From contig NZ_CANKUD010000008.1 in the NCBI RefSeq assembly GCF_947486615.1, forward strand, positions 62,001 to 126,000: DNA of 64,000 nucleotides, given 5' to 3'. The notes under the pieces are model-generated. The model saw only the letters and a list, made by a program, of their open reading frames with translations, did no database searches and was not told the DNA's origin. This document shows positions 54,970-64,000 of this stretch, piece after piece (position 1 is the first letter of the stretch; each line of letters opens with the position of its first letter). This stretch comes from an uncultured Modestobacter sp. Its GTDB lineage: Bacteria > Actinomycetota > Actinomycetes > Mycobacteriales > Geodermatophilaceae. Position numbers and translations under genes: made by a program.

Positions 54970-55062
54970 CACTGCCGCGAGGTCTGGAAGACTCGCGGGC
55001 ACGATCGGCCGCCGTCCCACGGAGGCCGCGCCCATCCCGTCGTACCTGAGGAGCACGCCGCT

Positions 55063-56499
55063 GTGAAGAGCACCATCGAGAACCTGGGCCCGACCCGGGT
55101 CCGGCTCGCGATCGAGGTGCCGTGGAGCGACCTGGACCACGCCTTCGGTGAGGTCTACAAGGAGCTGGGCAAGCAGGTGCGCGTTCCCGGCTTCCGCCCC
55201 GGCAAGGTCCCCAACCGCGTGCTCGACCAGCGGATCGGCCGCCCGGTCGTCCTGGAGCAGGTCGTCCAGCACGCCGTCCCGGAGGTCTACTCCGAGGCGA
55301 TCCGGGAGAACCAGGTCCGCGTCATCAGCCAGCCCGACGTCGAGGTCACCCGCCTCGAGGACGGCGAGGCCCTCGCCTTCACCGCCGAGGTCGACGTCGC
55401 CCCCACCCTCGAGCTGCCCTCGCTGGACGCGCTCGCCGTGACCGTCGACGACGTCGAGGTCACCGACGAGGAGATCGACCAGCAGGTCTCCGTCATGCGC
55501 GAGCGCTTCGCCACCCTGGCCGGCGTCGAGCGCGCCGCCGAGGACGGCGACTACGTCTCCATCGACCTGGCGGCCACGCTGGACGGCGAGGTCCTGGAGG
55601 ACGGCAGCACCACCGGCATGTCCTACGAGGTGGGCGCCGGCAACCTGATGAACGGGCTGGACGAGGCCCTCCGCGGGCTGTCCGCCGACGAGAGCGCCAC
55701 CTTCTCCACCGAGCTGCTCGCCGGCGACCAGGCCGGTCAGCTGGCCGAGGTGACCGTCACGGTCCGCTCGGTCAAGGCCAAGGAGCTGCCCGAGCTGGAC
55801 GACGAGTTCGCCTCGATCGCCAGCGAGTTCGACACCCTCGCCGAGCTGCGCGAGGACGTCCGTACCCGGCTGGCCCGGACCAAGGTGCTGCAGCAGGGGG
55901 CGCAGGCCCGCGACAAGCTGGTCGAGCACCTGCTCGAGACCATCGAGGTCCCGGTGCCGGAGAAGCTGGTCGAGCAGGAGCTCAGCTGGCGCAGCCAGGC
56001 CATGGAGCGCGAGCTGCAGCAGGCCGGCATGGACTGGGACGCCTACTTCTCGATGGCCGAGGTCGACAGCCGCGAGGCCTACGACGCGGAGATGCGCGAG
56101 AACGTCGAGAAGGCCGTCAAGACGCAGTTCGTCCTGGACTCGATCGCCGACGCCCGCGAGGTCACCGTCGACAACGAGGACCTGTCGGCGCAGATCATGG
56201 CCCAGGCCCAGCGCAACCGGGTCAGCCCGGAGCAGTACGCCCAGCAGCTGCAGCAGGGCAACAACATCGCCGAGTTCGTCGCCGACGTGCGCCGCACCAA
56301 GGCGCTGGCCCAGCTGCTCGAGCAGACGACGATCACCGATGCGTCGGGCAACGTCGTCGACCTGGAGGCGCTCCGCCCGCGCACCGTCGCCGCCGATGAC
56401 ACGGCGTCCGACGAGCCGGCCGCGGACGGCGACGACGAGGTCGTCACCGACAGCGAGTCCGCCGTCGACGAGGCCGAGGGCAGCACCGACAAGGCCTGA
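55063..56499 (+). CDS. tig: Trigger factor
   Basis: A 478-residue ribosome-bound folding chaperone with GTG start. The N-terminal ribosome-docking motif is VPGFRPGKVPNRVL (about residues 42-55). The FKBP-like PPIase part (about 155-245) contains EDGDYVSIDLAATLDG and NGLDEALRGLSADE. A helical C-terminal domain and an acidic disordered tail follow. It is followed by a strong terminator and the clp genes, the standard bacterial order. Confidence 0.96.
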   Translation: MKSTIENLGPTRVRLAIEVPWSDLDHAFGEVYKELGKQVRVPGFRPGKVPNRVLDQRIGRPVVLEQVVQHAVPEVYSEAIRENQVRVISQPDVEVTRLEDGEALAFTAEVDVAPTLELPSLDALAVTVDDVEVTDEEIDQQVSVMRERFATLAGVERAAEDGDYVSIDLAATLDGEVLEDGSTTGMSYEVGAGNLMNGLDEALRGLSADESATFSTELLAGDQAGQLAEVTVTVRSVKAKELPELDDEFASIASEFDTLAELREDVRTRLARTKVLQQGAQARDKLVEHLLETIEVPVPEKLVEQELSWRSQAMERELQQAGMDWDAYFSMAEVDSREAYDAEMRENVEKAVKTQFVLDSIADAREVTVDNEDLSAQIMAQAQRNRVSPEQYAQQLQQGNNIAEFVADVRRTKALAQLLEQTTITDASGNVVDLEALRPRTVAADDTASDEPAADGDDEVVTDSESAVDEAEGSTDKA

Positions 56500-56513
56500 T
56501 CCACCCGGCTGAC

Positions 56514-56551
56514 CAGCGCCGCCCACACCCGCCCGGGTGTGGGCGGCGCTG
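56514..56551 (+). terminator. Terminator of tig
   Basis: CAGCGCCGCCCACACCCG (56514-56531), loop CC, then its exact complement (56534-56551), followed by TCGTTGG. An 18-bp perfect stem just after the tig stop. Confidence 0.9.
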
Positions 56552-56593
56552 TCGTTGGCGGACCCGGTCACCGGTCTCCTCCGGGGCACGCTG

Positions 56594-56607
56594 CGCCCAG
56601 GGCGAAC
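56594..56607. promoter_or_regulatory. ClgR-like site upstream of clpP1
   Basis: CGCCCAGGGCGAAC fits the core CGCYNANRGCGWWS of the ClgR regulator as I remember it from other actinobacteria, where ClgR activates clpP1P2. It is about 205 bases before clpP1 and directly after the tig terminator. Confidence 0.55.
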
Positions 56608-56812
56608 ACCGGCCCGGACCGGGAGGAACCCGTCGGGGGTGCGCGTTAGGGTCGACGTGACACTCGGGAGAACCTGATGGGCGATCGAACGAGGCCGCAC
56701 TGGCGACCGGCACCGACCGGCCGTCCGCGGCCTCACCGACCGCCCCCCGACCACCGGCCAACCCGTTCCACGAGACCGACTGCACCGCAGTCCTACGGAG
56801 GTCACCGCACCC

Positions 56813-57463
56813 GTGAGCAACCCAGACCTGATCACGCCGAGCGCGCCGCTGCTGCGCGCCGGTGGGTCGATGATGAACCTGAACGACTCCGTCTACGAGC
56901 GCCTGCTGCGTGAGCGGATCATCTTCCTCGGCACCCAGGTCGACGACGTGATCGCCAACCAGCTCGCCGCCCAGATGCTGCTGCTGTCCGCGGAGGACCC
57001 CACCCGGGACATCCACCTCTACATCAACTCGCCCGGTGGCTCGGTGACCGCCGGCATGGCGATCTTCGACACGATGCAGTTCATCGACTGCGACGTCGCC
57101 ACCTACGCGATGGGCCTGGCCGCCTCCATGGGCCAGTTCCTGCTGACCGCCGGCACCAAGGGCAAGCGCTACTCGCTGCCGCACACCCGGATCCTGATGC
57201 ACCAGCCCTCCGCCGGCGTCGGTGGCACCGCCTCCGACATCGCCATCCAGGCCGAGCTGTTCCGGAGCACCAAGAAGCAGCTGAACGAGCTGCAGGCCCA
57301 GTTCACCGGGCAGACGGTCGAGCAGATCGAGAAGGACTCCGACCGCGACCGCTGGTTCACCGCGCAGGAGGCCCTCGAGTACGGCTTCGTCGACCACGTG
57401 GTGACCCGCGCCGACACCATGACCCAGACCGACAACCCGGTCACCGACGGACCGGAGAAGTGA
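56813..57463 (+). CDS. clpP1: ATP-dependent Clp protease proteolytic subunit ClpP1
   Basis: A 216-residue serine peptidase with GTG start behind CGGAGG. The catalytic Ser is in GLAASMGQF, His in [10 protein letters not shown] and Asp in DSDRDRWF. The [16 protein letters not shown] part is typical. It forms a mixed tetradecamer with ClpP2 and degrades substrates given by ClpX or ClpC. Its stop overlaps the start of clpP2. Confidence 0.95.
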   Translation: MSNPDLITPSAPLLRAGGSMMNLNDSVYERLLRERIIFLGTQVDDVIANQLAAQMLLLSAEDPTRDIHLYINSPGGSVTAGMAIFDTMQFIDCDVATYAMGLAASMGQFLLTAGTKGKRYSLPHTRILMHQPSAGVGGTASDIAIQAELFRSTKKQLNELQAQFTGQTVEQIEKDSDRDRWFTAQEALEYGFVDHVVTRADTMTQTDNPVTDGPEK

Positions 57464-58104
57464 CCATGGCTGACTTCCAGATGCCGCAGAGCCGGTACAT
57501 CCTCCCCTCCTTCGTCGAGCGCACCAGCTACGGCATGAAGGAGTCGAACCCGTACAACAAGCTCTTCGAGGAGCGCATCATCTTCCTCGGGGTGCAGGTC
57601 GACGACGCCTCGGCCAACGACGTGATGGCCCAGCTGATCACGCTGGAGTCCAACGACCCCGACCGCGACATCACCATGTACATCAACTCACCCGGTGGCT
57701 CGTTCACCGCGCTGACGGCGATCTACGACACGATGATGTTCGTCCGGCCCGACATCCAGACCGTCTGCATGGGCCAGGCCGCCTCCGCGGCCGCCGTCCT
57801 GCTCGCGGCCGGGACCAAGGGCAAGCGCCTGGCGCTGCCGTACTCGCGGGTGCTGATCCACCAGCCCTCCGGCGAGGCCGGCGGTCAGGTGACCGACCTG
57901 GAGATCCACGCCAACGAGATCGAGCGCGTGCGCACCCAGATGGAGTACATCCTGGCCCGGCACACCGGCCAGACCCAGGAGCAGGTCCGCAAGGACATCG
58001 ACCGCGACAAGATCCTCACGGCCGAACAGGCCAAGGAGTACGGGATCGTCGACCAGGTGGTCACCAGCCGCAAGCTCAACGCGCTGCCCGACCTGGCCGG
58101 CTGA
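57460..58104 (+). CDS. clpP2: ATP-dependent Clp protease proteolytic subunit ClpP2
   Basis: A 214-residue ClpP. It can start at GTG 57460 (GTGA overlap with clpP1) or ATG 57466. The catalytic Ser is in GQAASAAAV, His in [12 protein letters not shown] and Asp in DIDRDKIL. The N-terminus [15 protein letters not shown] is typical of actinobacterial ClpP2. It is the partner ring of ClpP1. A G12 run and hairpin follow the stop. Confidence 0.95.
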   Translation: MTMADFQMPQSRYILPSFVERTSYGMKESNPYNKLFEERIIFLGVQVDDASANDVMAQLITLESNDPDRDITMYINSPGGSFTALTAIYDTMMFVRPDIQTVCMGQAASAAAVLLAAGTKGKRLALPYSRVLIHQPSGEAGGQVTDLEIHANEIERVRTQMEYILARHTGQTQEQVRKDIDRDKILTAEQAKEYGIVDQVVTSRKLNALPDLAG

Positions 58105-58105
58105 A

Positions 58106-58132
58106 CCCCGCCCCCTGAACGGGGGGGGGGGG
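58106..58132 (+). terminator. Hairpin with 12-G run after clpP2
   Basis: CCCCGCCCCC, loop TGAAC, then a run of twelve G residues (58121-58132). The C-rich and G-rich arms can pair in several registers. It likely serves as a terminator. Confidence 0.6.
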
Positions 58133-58451
58133 CGACGGGGCCGGTGCGGGCCGAGGGTGCGCGTGTCGCGCTCTCGGCCCGTACCGTTTCCCCAACCCGT
58201 CCAGGCGGCCCGCGCCAGCGTCTCCGCCGGGTCACGGGGGAGTGCCGAGACGGGTGGTGCGGGCCGGGCGACCAGGGTGAGTTCCTGCCCCGGAAGGTCG
58301 GACCAGCCGGGTAGGTTCGGCGAACACCCGATCCCCGGTCGACACCGCAGGGACGACGGACGCCACGCATCGACGGCGTCGACGAGGGCACACGAACGCA
58401 CATACCGGGGACGGCGACTCCGTCGTCCCACTCGAGGTGGAGGTCAGCCAG
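58133..58451. other. clpX upstream region
   Basis: About 320 bases between the clpP2 hairpin and clpX. A small palindrome GTTCG-G-CGAAC stands near 58313. It should contain the clpX promoter; no gene is seen. Confidence 0.5.
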
Positions 58452-59726
58452 GTGGCACGTATCGGTGAGAGCGGCGACCTGCTCAAGTGCTCCTTCTGCG
58501 GGAAGAGTCAGAAGCAGGTCAAGAAGCTCATCGCTGGCCCCGGGGTCTACATCTGCGATGAGTGCATCGACCTCTGCAACGAGATCATCGAGGAGGAGCT
58601 CTCGGAGTCGTCGGACCTCAAGTTCGACGAGCTGCCCAAGCCCAAGGAGATCCACGACTTCCTCGAGCAGTACGTGATCGGCCAGGACCAGGCCAAGCGC
58701 ACGCTCGCCGTCGCCGTCTACAACCACTACAAGCGCGTGCAGGCCGGCGGTGACCGCGCCGCCCGCGACGAGGGCGTCGAGCTCGCGAAGTCCAACATCC
58801 TGCTGATGGGGCCGACCGGCTGCGGCAAGACGCACCTGGCGCAGACCCTGGCCCGGATGCTGAACGTCCCCTTCGCCATCGCCGACGCCACGGCGCTGAC
58901 CGAGGCCGGCTACGTCGGTGAGGACGTCGAGAACATCCTCCTCAAGCTCATCCAGGCGGCCGACTACGACGTCAAGCGGGCCGAGACCGGGATCATCTAC
59001 ATCGACGAGGTCGACAAGATCGCCCGCAAGAGCGAGAACCCGTCGATCACCCGGGACGTCTCCGGTGAGGGCGTGCAGCAGGCGCTGCTGAAGATCCTCG
59101 AGGGGACGACGGCGTCGGTGCCGCCGCAGGGTGGGCGCAAGCACCCGCACCAGGAGTTCATCCAGATCGACACCACCAACGTGCTGTTCATCGTGGGTGG
59201 TGCCTTCGCCGGGCTGGACCAGGTCATCGAGGCCCGCACCGGCAAGCAGGGCATCGGCTTCGGCGCCGAGGTGCGCGGCAAGGCCGAGATCGAGCAGGCC
59301 AACGCCTTCGCCCAGGTCATGCCCGAGGACCTGATGAAGTTCGGGATGATCCCCGAGTTCATCGGCCGCCTGCCGGTCATCACCAGCGTGCAGAAGCTGG
59401 ACCGCGAGGCGCTGATCAACATCCTCACCGAGCCGAAGAACGCCCTGGTGCGCCAGTACCGCCGGCTGTTCGAGCTCGACGGGGTGGAGCTGGAGTTCAC
59501 CGACGACGCCCTCGAGGCGATCGCCGACCAGGCCATCCTGCGCGGCACCGGTGCCCGCGGCCTCCGCGCGATCATGGAGGAGGTGCTCCAGTCGGTGATG
59601 TACGACGTGCCCAGCCGCGAGGACGTCGGCACCGTGGTGATCACCCAGGACGTCGTCCTCGAGCACGTGAACCCCACGATCGTCCCGCGCAAGCCCACCC
59701 GCGCCCCCCGCGAGAAGAGCGCCTGA
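58452..59726 (+). CDS. clpX: ATP-dependent Clp protease unfoldase ClpX
   Basis: A 424-residue AAA+ unfoldase. GTG 58452 gives the standard beginning [20 protein letters not shown]; a GTG at 58437 is less likely. The zinc-binding domain uses C14/C17 in CSFCGKS and C36/C39 in [10 protein letters not shown]. Walker A is GPTGCGKTH, Walker B is [10 protein letters not shown], the ClpP-contact loop is in the region of [10 protein letters not shown], and sensor 2 is [10 protein letters not shown]. It feeds proteins to ClpP1P2. Confidence 0.96.
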   Translation: MARIGESGDLLKCSFCGKSQKQVKKLIAGPGVYICDECIDLCNEIIEEELSESSDLKFDELPKPKEIHDFLEQYVIGQDQAKRTLAVAVYNHYKRVQAGGDRAARDEGVELAKSNILLMGPTGCGKTHLAQTLARMLNVPFAIADATALTEAGYVGEDVENILLKLIQAADYDVKRAETGIIYIDEVDKIARKSENPSITRDVSGEGVQQALLKILEGTTASVPPQGGRKHPHQEFIQIDTTNVLFIVGGAFAGLDQVIEARTGKQGIGFGAEVRGKAEIEQANAFAQVMPEDLMKFGMIPEFIGRLPVITSVQKLDREALINILTEPKNALVRQYRRLFELDGVELEFTDDALEAIADQAILRGTGARGLRAIMEEVLQSVMYDVPSREDVGTVVITQDVVLEHVNPTIVPRKPTRAPREKSA

Positions 59727-59731
59727 GGAAG

Positions 59732-59784
59732 GACCCCGTCCTCCTCACCCCTCGCACGCTCGGGGCGAGCCTCTGGACGGGGCC
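59732..59784. terminator. Bidirectional terminator after clpX
   Basis: GACCCCGTCC (59732-59741) pairs with GGACGGGGCC (59775-59784) with one mismatch, and an inner CTCGC/GCGAG stem strengthens it. It lies between the convergent clpX and DUF559-type genes. Confidence 0.6.
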
Positions 59785-59786
59785 GT

Positions 59787-60704
59787 TCAACGGCCCAGTC
59801 GCCGCCGGACGACGGTCTCGATCTCGTGCTGGCAGGCCGTCGGCTCCGTGGTCAGCCGGTGGTAGCTGTACCGCAGGCTGACCCAGCCGAGAGCTGCCAG
59901 CGCGGTGTCCTTGCGCATGTCACGCTCGCGCGCCTCCCGGCTGCCGTGCCACCTCTCGCCGTCCAGCTCGACGCCGACCTCCGCCTGCAGGTAGGCGGCG
60001 TCCAGGTCCACGTACCGGCCGCTGGGCAGGAACACCCGGTGTCGCTGCACGGGCGCCGGGATGCCGGGGATCCGGAGCACGTGGGTCACCCCGAAGACCT
60101 CCAGCTCGCTCTGGCAGCCGCCTTCCACGAGGTCGAGCAGCGAGCCGAACGCACTGCGCCCACCGTGCACGAGCTGGCGGGCCGACACCCGCCGGAGGTC
60201 ACCGACCTGGACCTCCCGTTGGCGCACGCACTCGATGAGGAGGTGCCGCACGAGGGGTTGCTCCTGGTCTGCCCGCGGGTTGCGACGCGGGGAGTGTGCC
60301 CAGCCCCAGGCGTCGACCAGACTGCGGGCGACCGGCAGCCGGGGTGGCGAGAACCCCTCCGTCGGGCCGATCGGCAACTCCGAGCGGTGGACGACCACGT
60401 CCCGGCAGCCCCGCGGGTTCCGGTCGGCCGGCACGGTCACGTGGATCGGCCCGGCGGGCGGTGGGGTGAGATCGGCCGCGGCCAGGGCGGACAGGTGGCT
60501 CAGCGGCCCGCGTGCCCAGAGCGCGGCCGCCTGCGCCCTGACCGACCACTCCCGGGCGCGATCCGGCAGGACCACCACCCCCGCATGCGCGAGCAGCAGC
60601 TCGCCGCTGTCGAGCCAGCGGCTCACGCTGCTCGAGCTGGTGGCGAGGGTCAACTCGTCGCGGCGGGCGACGCCGTGGGGGAGCAGCGGGGCGAGCTCGT
60701 ACAT
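59787..60704 (-). CDS. AbiEi-like N-terminus plus DUF559-type nuclease fold
   Basis: A 305-residue protein. The N-terminal part (RRDELTLATSSSSVSRWLDSGELL, VVVLPD, LSALAAADLT) resembles the winged-helix part of AbiEi-family antitoxins. The C-terminal part has VDLDAAYLQAEVGVELDGERWH and RERDMRKDTALAALGWVSLRYSY, the DUF559 (Vsr-like) pattern. Such genes are numerous in actinobacteria and are usually single, as here; no toxin gene is adjacent. Function not known. Confidence 0.75.
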   Translation of the reverse strand: MYELAPLLPHGVARRDELTLATSSSSVSRWLDSGELLLAHAGVVVLPDRAREWSVRAQAAALWARGPLSHLSALAAADLTPPPAGPIHVTVPADRNPRGCRDVVVHRSELPIGPTEGFSPPRLPVARSLVDAWGWAHSPRRNPRADQEQPLVRHLLIECVRQREVQVGDLRRVSARQLVHGGRSAFGSLLDLVEGGCQSELEVFGVTHVLRIPGIPAPVQRHRVFLPSGRYVDLDAAYLQAEVGVELDGERWHGSREARERDMRKDTALAALGWVSLRYSYHRLTTEPTACQHEIETVVRRRLGR

Positions 60705-60773
60705 GCCGGGCAGGCTGCCCGAACCCCCGGCCGCCGCGTCGAGTCCCTGTGGACGACCGTCGGGAACTGAACA

Positions 60774-60809
60774 CCGGCGGCCCAGACCGGATGGGTTCTG
60801 GGCCGCCGG
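60774..60809 (-). terminator. Terminator of valS
   Basis: CCGGCGGCCCAGA (60774-60786), ten-base loop, TCTGGGCCGCCGG (60797-60809), a perfect 13-bp stem just past the valS stop on the minus strand. Confidence 0.85.
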
Positions 60810-60826
60810 CGTTCAGAGCCGAGGGG

Positions 60827-63415
60827 TCAGGCCTCCGGGACCTCGGCGAGGACGACGTCGACGCGCAGCGGGGCGTCTCCGGCGACGACGGTGAGCGACT
60901 GGATCCGGCCGGCGTCCACGAGGTCGCGGCGGGCGGCCTCGACCAGCGGCACCTGCGCCTCCGGGGCGTGCACCGTGGCCGTGGCGACGTCGGCGCGCAT
61001 CGACTGCTTGGCCTCCGACTTCGCCTTGCGCACCGCCGCGAGGGCCTCGGCGGCCACCGTGGGCACCGCCCGGTCGCCGCCGGCCGGCAGCTCGCTCGCG
61101 GTCGGCCACAGCGCGCGGTGCACCGAGCCGGTCTGCCACCAGGACCAGACCTCCTCGGTGACGAAGGGCAGCACCGGCGCGAGCAGCCGCAGCTGCACCG
61201 ACAGGGCCAGCGCCAGCGTGGCCTGCGCCGAGGCGGCGGCCGCGTCGGACTGGTACGCCCGGGTCTTCACCAGCTCCACGTAGTCGTCGCAGAACGACCA
61301 GAAGAACGACTCGGTGACCTCGAGCGCCCGGGTGTAGTTGTAGGCCTCCATCGCCGCGGTGGCCTCGTCGACCACCTGGGCCAGCGAGGCGAGCAGCCCC
61401 CGGTCGATCGGCTCGGTGACCGCGTCGGCCGAGAGGTCGGTGGAGGCACCGAGGCCGAGCACGAACTTGCCGATGTTGAGCACCTTCATCGCCAGCCGGC
61501 GGCCGACCTTCATCTGCGCCTCGTCGAACGGCGAGTCGGCACCCGGGCGGGCACCGGCCGCGCGCCAGCGCACCGCGTCGGTGCCGTACCGCTCCAGCAC
61601 GTCGATCGGGGTGGTCGCGTTGCCCTTGGACTTCGACATCTTCTTGCGGTCGGGGTCGACCACGAAGCCGGAGATGGTGGCGTGGGTGAACGGCACCGAG
61701 CCGTGCTCGAAGTGCGCCCGGACGACGGTGGAGAACAGCCAGGTGCGGATGATGTCGTGCGCCTGCGGCCGCTGGTCCATCGGGAAGACGTGCGCGAACA
61801 GCTCCGGGTCGGTCTCCCAGCCCGAGGCCACCTGGGGCGACAGCGACGAGGTCGCCCAGGTGTCCATCACGTCGGGGTCGGCCATGAAGCCGCCCGGCTT
61901 GCCGCGCTGGTCGGCGGTGAAGCCCTCGGGGACGTCGGAGGACGGGTCGACCGGCAGCGCCGACTCCGGCGCCAGGATCGGCGCGGAGTAGTCGGGCTCG
62001 CCCTCGGCGTCGAGGGAGTACCAGACCGGGAACGGCACGCCGAAGAACCGCTGCCGGCTGATCAGCCAGTCGCCGTTGAGGCCCTCGACCCAGTTCTCGT
62101 AGCGGTGCCGCATGTGCTCGGGCACCCACTGGATCTCCCGGCCACGCTCCAGCAGCGCCTCGCGCAGGTCGCCGTCCCGGCCGCCGTTGCGGATGTACCA
62201 CTGCCGGGTGGTGACGATCTCCAGCGGGCGCTCGCCCTTCTCGAAGAACTTCACCGGGTGGGTGATCGGCTTGGGGTCACCGACCAGGTCACCGGACTCA
62301 CGGAGCAGCTCGACGATCCGCTGCTGCGCGCTGAACGAGGTCTTGCCGGCGAGCTCGGCGTACACGTCGGCGGGCACCCCGGCCGGGGGTTCGGCGACGA
62401 ACCGGCCGTCCCAGCCGATGACGGGGCGGGTGGGCAGCTGCAGCTCGCGCCACCAGGTGACGTCGTTGAGGTCGCCGAAGGTGCAGATCATCGCGATGCC
62501 CGAGCCCTTGCCCGGTTCGGCCAGCCGGTGCGCGACCACGGGCACCTCGACGCCGAACAGGGGAGTGGTGACCGTCTTCCCGAACAACGGCTGGTAGCGC
62601 TCGTCGTCCGGGTGCGCGACCAGCGCGACGCAGGCCGGCAGCAGCTCGGGCCGGGTGGTCTCGATGAAGACCGGGTCGCCGGAAGGGCCGGCGAAGCCGA
62701 TCCGGTGGTAGGCGCCGGGTCGCTCCCGGTCCTCCAGCTCGGCCTGGGCGACGGCGGTGCGGAAGGTGACGTCCCAGAGGGTCGGCGCCTCCTGGGCGTA
62801 GGCCTCACCGCGGGCCAGGTTGTGCAGGAACATCTTCTGCGCGGTGGCCCGGGAGGACTCCGAGATGGTCCGGTAGACGTTGGTCCAGTCGACCGACAGG
62901 CCGACCCGGCGCCACAGCTCCTCGAACGCGGCCTCGTCGACGGCGGTCAGCCGCTCGCACAGCTCGACGAAGTTGCGCCGGGAGATCGGCTGCTGGTCCT
63001 TGCCCGGCTTCTCCGGTGGCTCGAACGAGTCGTCGTAGGGCAGCGAGGGGTCGCAGCGCACCCCGTAGTAGTTCTGCACCCGGCGCTCGGTCGGCAGGCC
63101 GTTGTCGTCCCAGCCCATCGGGTAGAAGACGTGCTTGCCGCGCATCCGCTGGTAGCGGGCGACGATGTCGGTGTGGGTGTAGCTGAACACGTGGCCCACG
63201 TGCAGCGAGCCGCTCGCGGTGGGCGGCGGGGTGTCGATCGCGTAGGTCTGGGCGCGGGGGGCGGACAGCGCGGCGTCGCGGTCGAAGGCGTACGTGTCGC
63301 CCTCGGCCCAGCGGGCCACCCACTTGGCCTCCAGCCCGTCGATCGAGGGCTTCTCGGGTACGCCGCCGGTGCTCCCCGGGGGAGTGCTGTCCAGGGATCG
63401 GGTGTCGGCAACCAT
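60827..63415 (-). CDS. valS: Valyl-tRNA synthetase
   Basis: An 862-residue class I synthetase. The start [10 protein letters not shown] at 63415 is chosen since the frame upstream (to 63670) is antisense to folC. The HIGH motif is [12 protein letters not shown] with PPTA before it; the KMSKS loop is [11 protein letters not shown]. The editing domain and the anticodon-binding domain are in usual order, and the end is a short coiled coil region. It charges tRNA-Val in the cytoplasm. Divergent from folC. Confidence 0.96.
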   Translation of the reverse strand: MVADTRSLDSTPPGSTGGVPEKPSIDGLEAKWVARWAEGDTYAFDRDAALSAPRAQTYAIDTPPPTASGSLHVGHVFSYTHTDIVARYQRMRGKHVFYPMGWDDNGLPTERRVQNYYGVRCDPSLPYDDSFEPPEKPGKDQQPISRRNFVELCERLTAVDEAAFEELWRRVGLSVDWTNVYRTISESSRATAQKMFLHNLARGEAYAQEAPTLWDVTFRTAVAQAELEDRERPGAYHRIGFAGPSGDPVFIETTRPELLPACVALVAHPDDERYQPLFGKTVTTPLFGVEVPVVAHRLAEPGKGSGIAMICTFGDLNDVTWWRELQLPTRPVIGWDGRFVAEPPAGVPADVYAELAGKTSFSAQQRIVELLRESGDLVGDPKPITHPVKFFEKGERPLEIVTTRQWYIRNGGRDGDLREALLERGREIQWVPEHMRHRYENWVEGLNGDWLISRQRFFGVPFPVWYSLDAEGEPDYSAPILAPESALPVDPSSDVPEGFTADQRGKPGGFMADPDVMDTWATSSLSPQVASGWETDPELFAHVFPMDQRPQAHDIIRTWLFSTVVRAHFEHGSVPFTHATISGFVVDPDRKKMSKSKGNATTPIDVLERYGTDAVRWRAAGARPGADSPFDEAQMKVGRRLAMKVLNIGKFVLGLGASTDLSADAVTEPIDRGLLASLAQVVDEATAAMEAYNYTRALEVTESFFWSFCDDYVELVKTRAYQSDAAAASAQATLALALSVQLRLLAPVLPFVTEEVWSWWQTGSVHRALWPTASELPAGGDRAVPTVAAEALAAVRKAKSEAKQSMRADVATATVHAPEAQVPLVEAARRDLVDAGRIQSLTVVAGDAPLRVDVVLAEVPEA

Positions 63416-63434
63416 GACTGGCATCCTAAGAGCG

Positions 63435-64000
63435 ATGAGCACCTCCCTTTCCCGTGACCTGGCCCGGGTCGAGCAGGCGCTCCTGGCGCGCTGGCCGGAG
63501 ACCCGGCTCGAGCCGTCCCTCACCCGCATCTCCGCCCTCGTCGACCTGCTGGGTTCGCCGCACCGCGCCATGCCGGTCGTCCAGGTCACCGGCACCAACG
63601 GCAAGACGACGACGGCGCGCATGATCGACGAGCTGCTGCGCGGCTTCGGCCTGCGGGTCGGTCGGTTCACCAGCCCGCACCTGGAGTCGATGCGCGAGCG
63701 GATCGTGCTCGACGGCGAGCCGCTGCCGGCCGAGCGCTTCGTCGAGGTCTACGACGACATCGCGCCCTACGTGCAGATGGTCGACGCCGGCAGCGACGTC
63801 CCGATGAGCTTCTTCGAGGTGATGGTGGCGATGGCCTACGCCGCCTTCGCCGAGGCGCCGGTCGACGTCGCGGTCATCGAGGTCGGCATGGGCGGCACCT
63901 GGGACGCCACCAACGTCGCCGACGCCCGGGTCGCCGTGGTCACCCCGGTCTCGCTGGACCACGCCGAGTACCTCGGCCCGGACGTCGCCACGATCGCCAC
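63435..64000 (+). CDS. folC: Folylpolyglutamate/dihydrofolate synthase FolC (partial, 3' end outside window)
   Basis: The first 188 residues of a FolC protein. The P-loop is [10 protein letters not shown] (residues 52-61), followed by FTSPHL and the Mur-ligase-like segment [15 protein letters not shown] 63435 is chosen for the typical beginning of about 50 residues before the P-loop. The enzyme adds glutamate to folates. It is divergent from valS with 19 bases between starts, the usual order in actinobacteria being valS-folC. Confidence 0.93.
   Translation, partial: MSTSLSRDLARVEQALLARWPETRLEPSLTRISALVDLLGSPHRAMPVVQVTGTNGKTTTARMIDELLRGFGLRVGRFTSPHLESMRERIVLDGEPLPAERFVEVYDDIAPYVQMVDAGSDVPMSFFEVMVAMAYAAFAEAPVDVAVIEVGMGGTWDATNVADARVAVVTPVSLDHAEYLGPDVATIA

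Noticed and set aside
54961..56835. Minus-strand open frame of 624 codons across tig
   Set aside because: Antisense shadow of trigger factor with repeats of Leu, Gly and Asp and no motif.
57885..59666. Minus-strand open frame of 593 codons across clpX
   Set aside because: Antisense shadow of clpX; no ribosome site or domain.
59787..60704. AbiE-type toxin-antitoxin pair
   Set aside because: Only an AbiEi-like/DUF559 protein is present; no AbiEii toxin gene is adjacent, so a pair is not supported.
60749..63457. Plus-strand open frame of 902 codons across valS
   Set aside because: It is the antisense shadow of valS, Gly/Arg/Val-rich without any domain, an effect of high GC content.

Overview
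This window comes from the chromosome of a very GC-rich actinobacterium. The tig-clpP1-clpP2-clpX-(one gene)-valS-folC order, two ClpP paralogues, frequent GTG starts, c-di-AMP riboswitches and Tad and SCO6880-type conjugation genes fit Geodermatophilales or a close relative. That placement is inference from gene content.

Layout. (1) 0.1-11.4 kb: a Tad/Flp pilus operon, almost all genes overlapping by 4 bases: lipoprotein, PKD-like protein, CpaB/SAF, TadZ-like ATPase, CpaF ATPase, TadB, TadC, Flp pilin, three TadE/TadG-type pseudopilins and a 1070-aa LysM plus BTAD fusion. (2) 11.6-16.2 kb: two cell-wall hydrolases (M23 and NlpC/P60), each behind its own c-di-AMP (ydaO) riboswitch, flanking a BlaI repressor and M56 protease pair on the other strand. 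(3) 16.3-26.4 kb: a copper/heavy-metal block: DUF6153-like and DUF305 proteins, a sialidase-fold lipoprotein, a Cys-rich four-helix protein, CsoR, CopZ, CopA, a CopB-like ATPase with a CPD motif instead of CPC/CPH, a 44-aa CC protein, and an ArsR plus CDF transporter pair. Operator-like palindromes for BlaI and CsoR are visible. (4) 26.4-27.7 kb: wreckage of a TlpA-like thioredoxin and a tyrosine recombinase. (5) 28-40.6 kb: an actinobacterial type IV secretion (conjugation) operon: VirB2-, VirB8- and VirB6-like membrane proteins, SCO6880 protein, VirB4, a VirB1-like transglycosylase/M23, VirD4, and four accessory genes. (6) 40.7-54.1 kb: cargo and mobilisation. A giant MobF relaxase-helicase-primase fusion (minus strand) lies between two lower-GC loci that look like defence systems: a two-gene module with a PD-(D/E)XK nuclease, and a three-gene module (winged-helix-like middle component, zinc-hook SMC/ABC ATPase, large protein ending in a PD-(D/E)XK domain). 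(7) 54.75 kb to the end: core chromosome starting with tRNA-Gly and tRNA-Pro, then tig, clpP1, clpP2, clpX, a DUF559-type protein, valS and the start of folC.

Interpretation. Regions 5-6, perhaps also 1-4, belong to an integrative conjugative element or integrated plasmid whose right edge abuts the 3' end of tRNA-Gly(UCC). The only integrase visible is broken, so the element is either immobilised or has its working integrase left of the window. The best candidate for an undescribed system is the three-gene ATPase/nuclease locus at 49.0-54.1 kb; the two-gene locus at 40.7-42.8 kb is the second.
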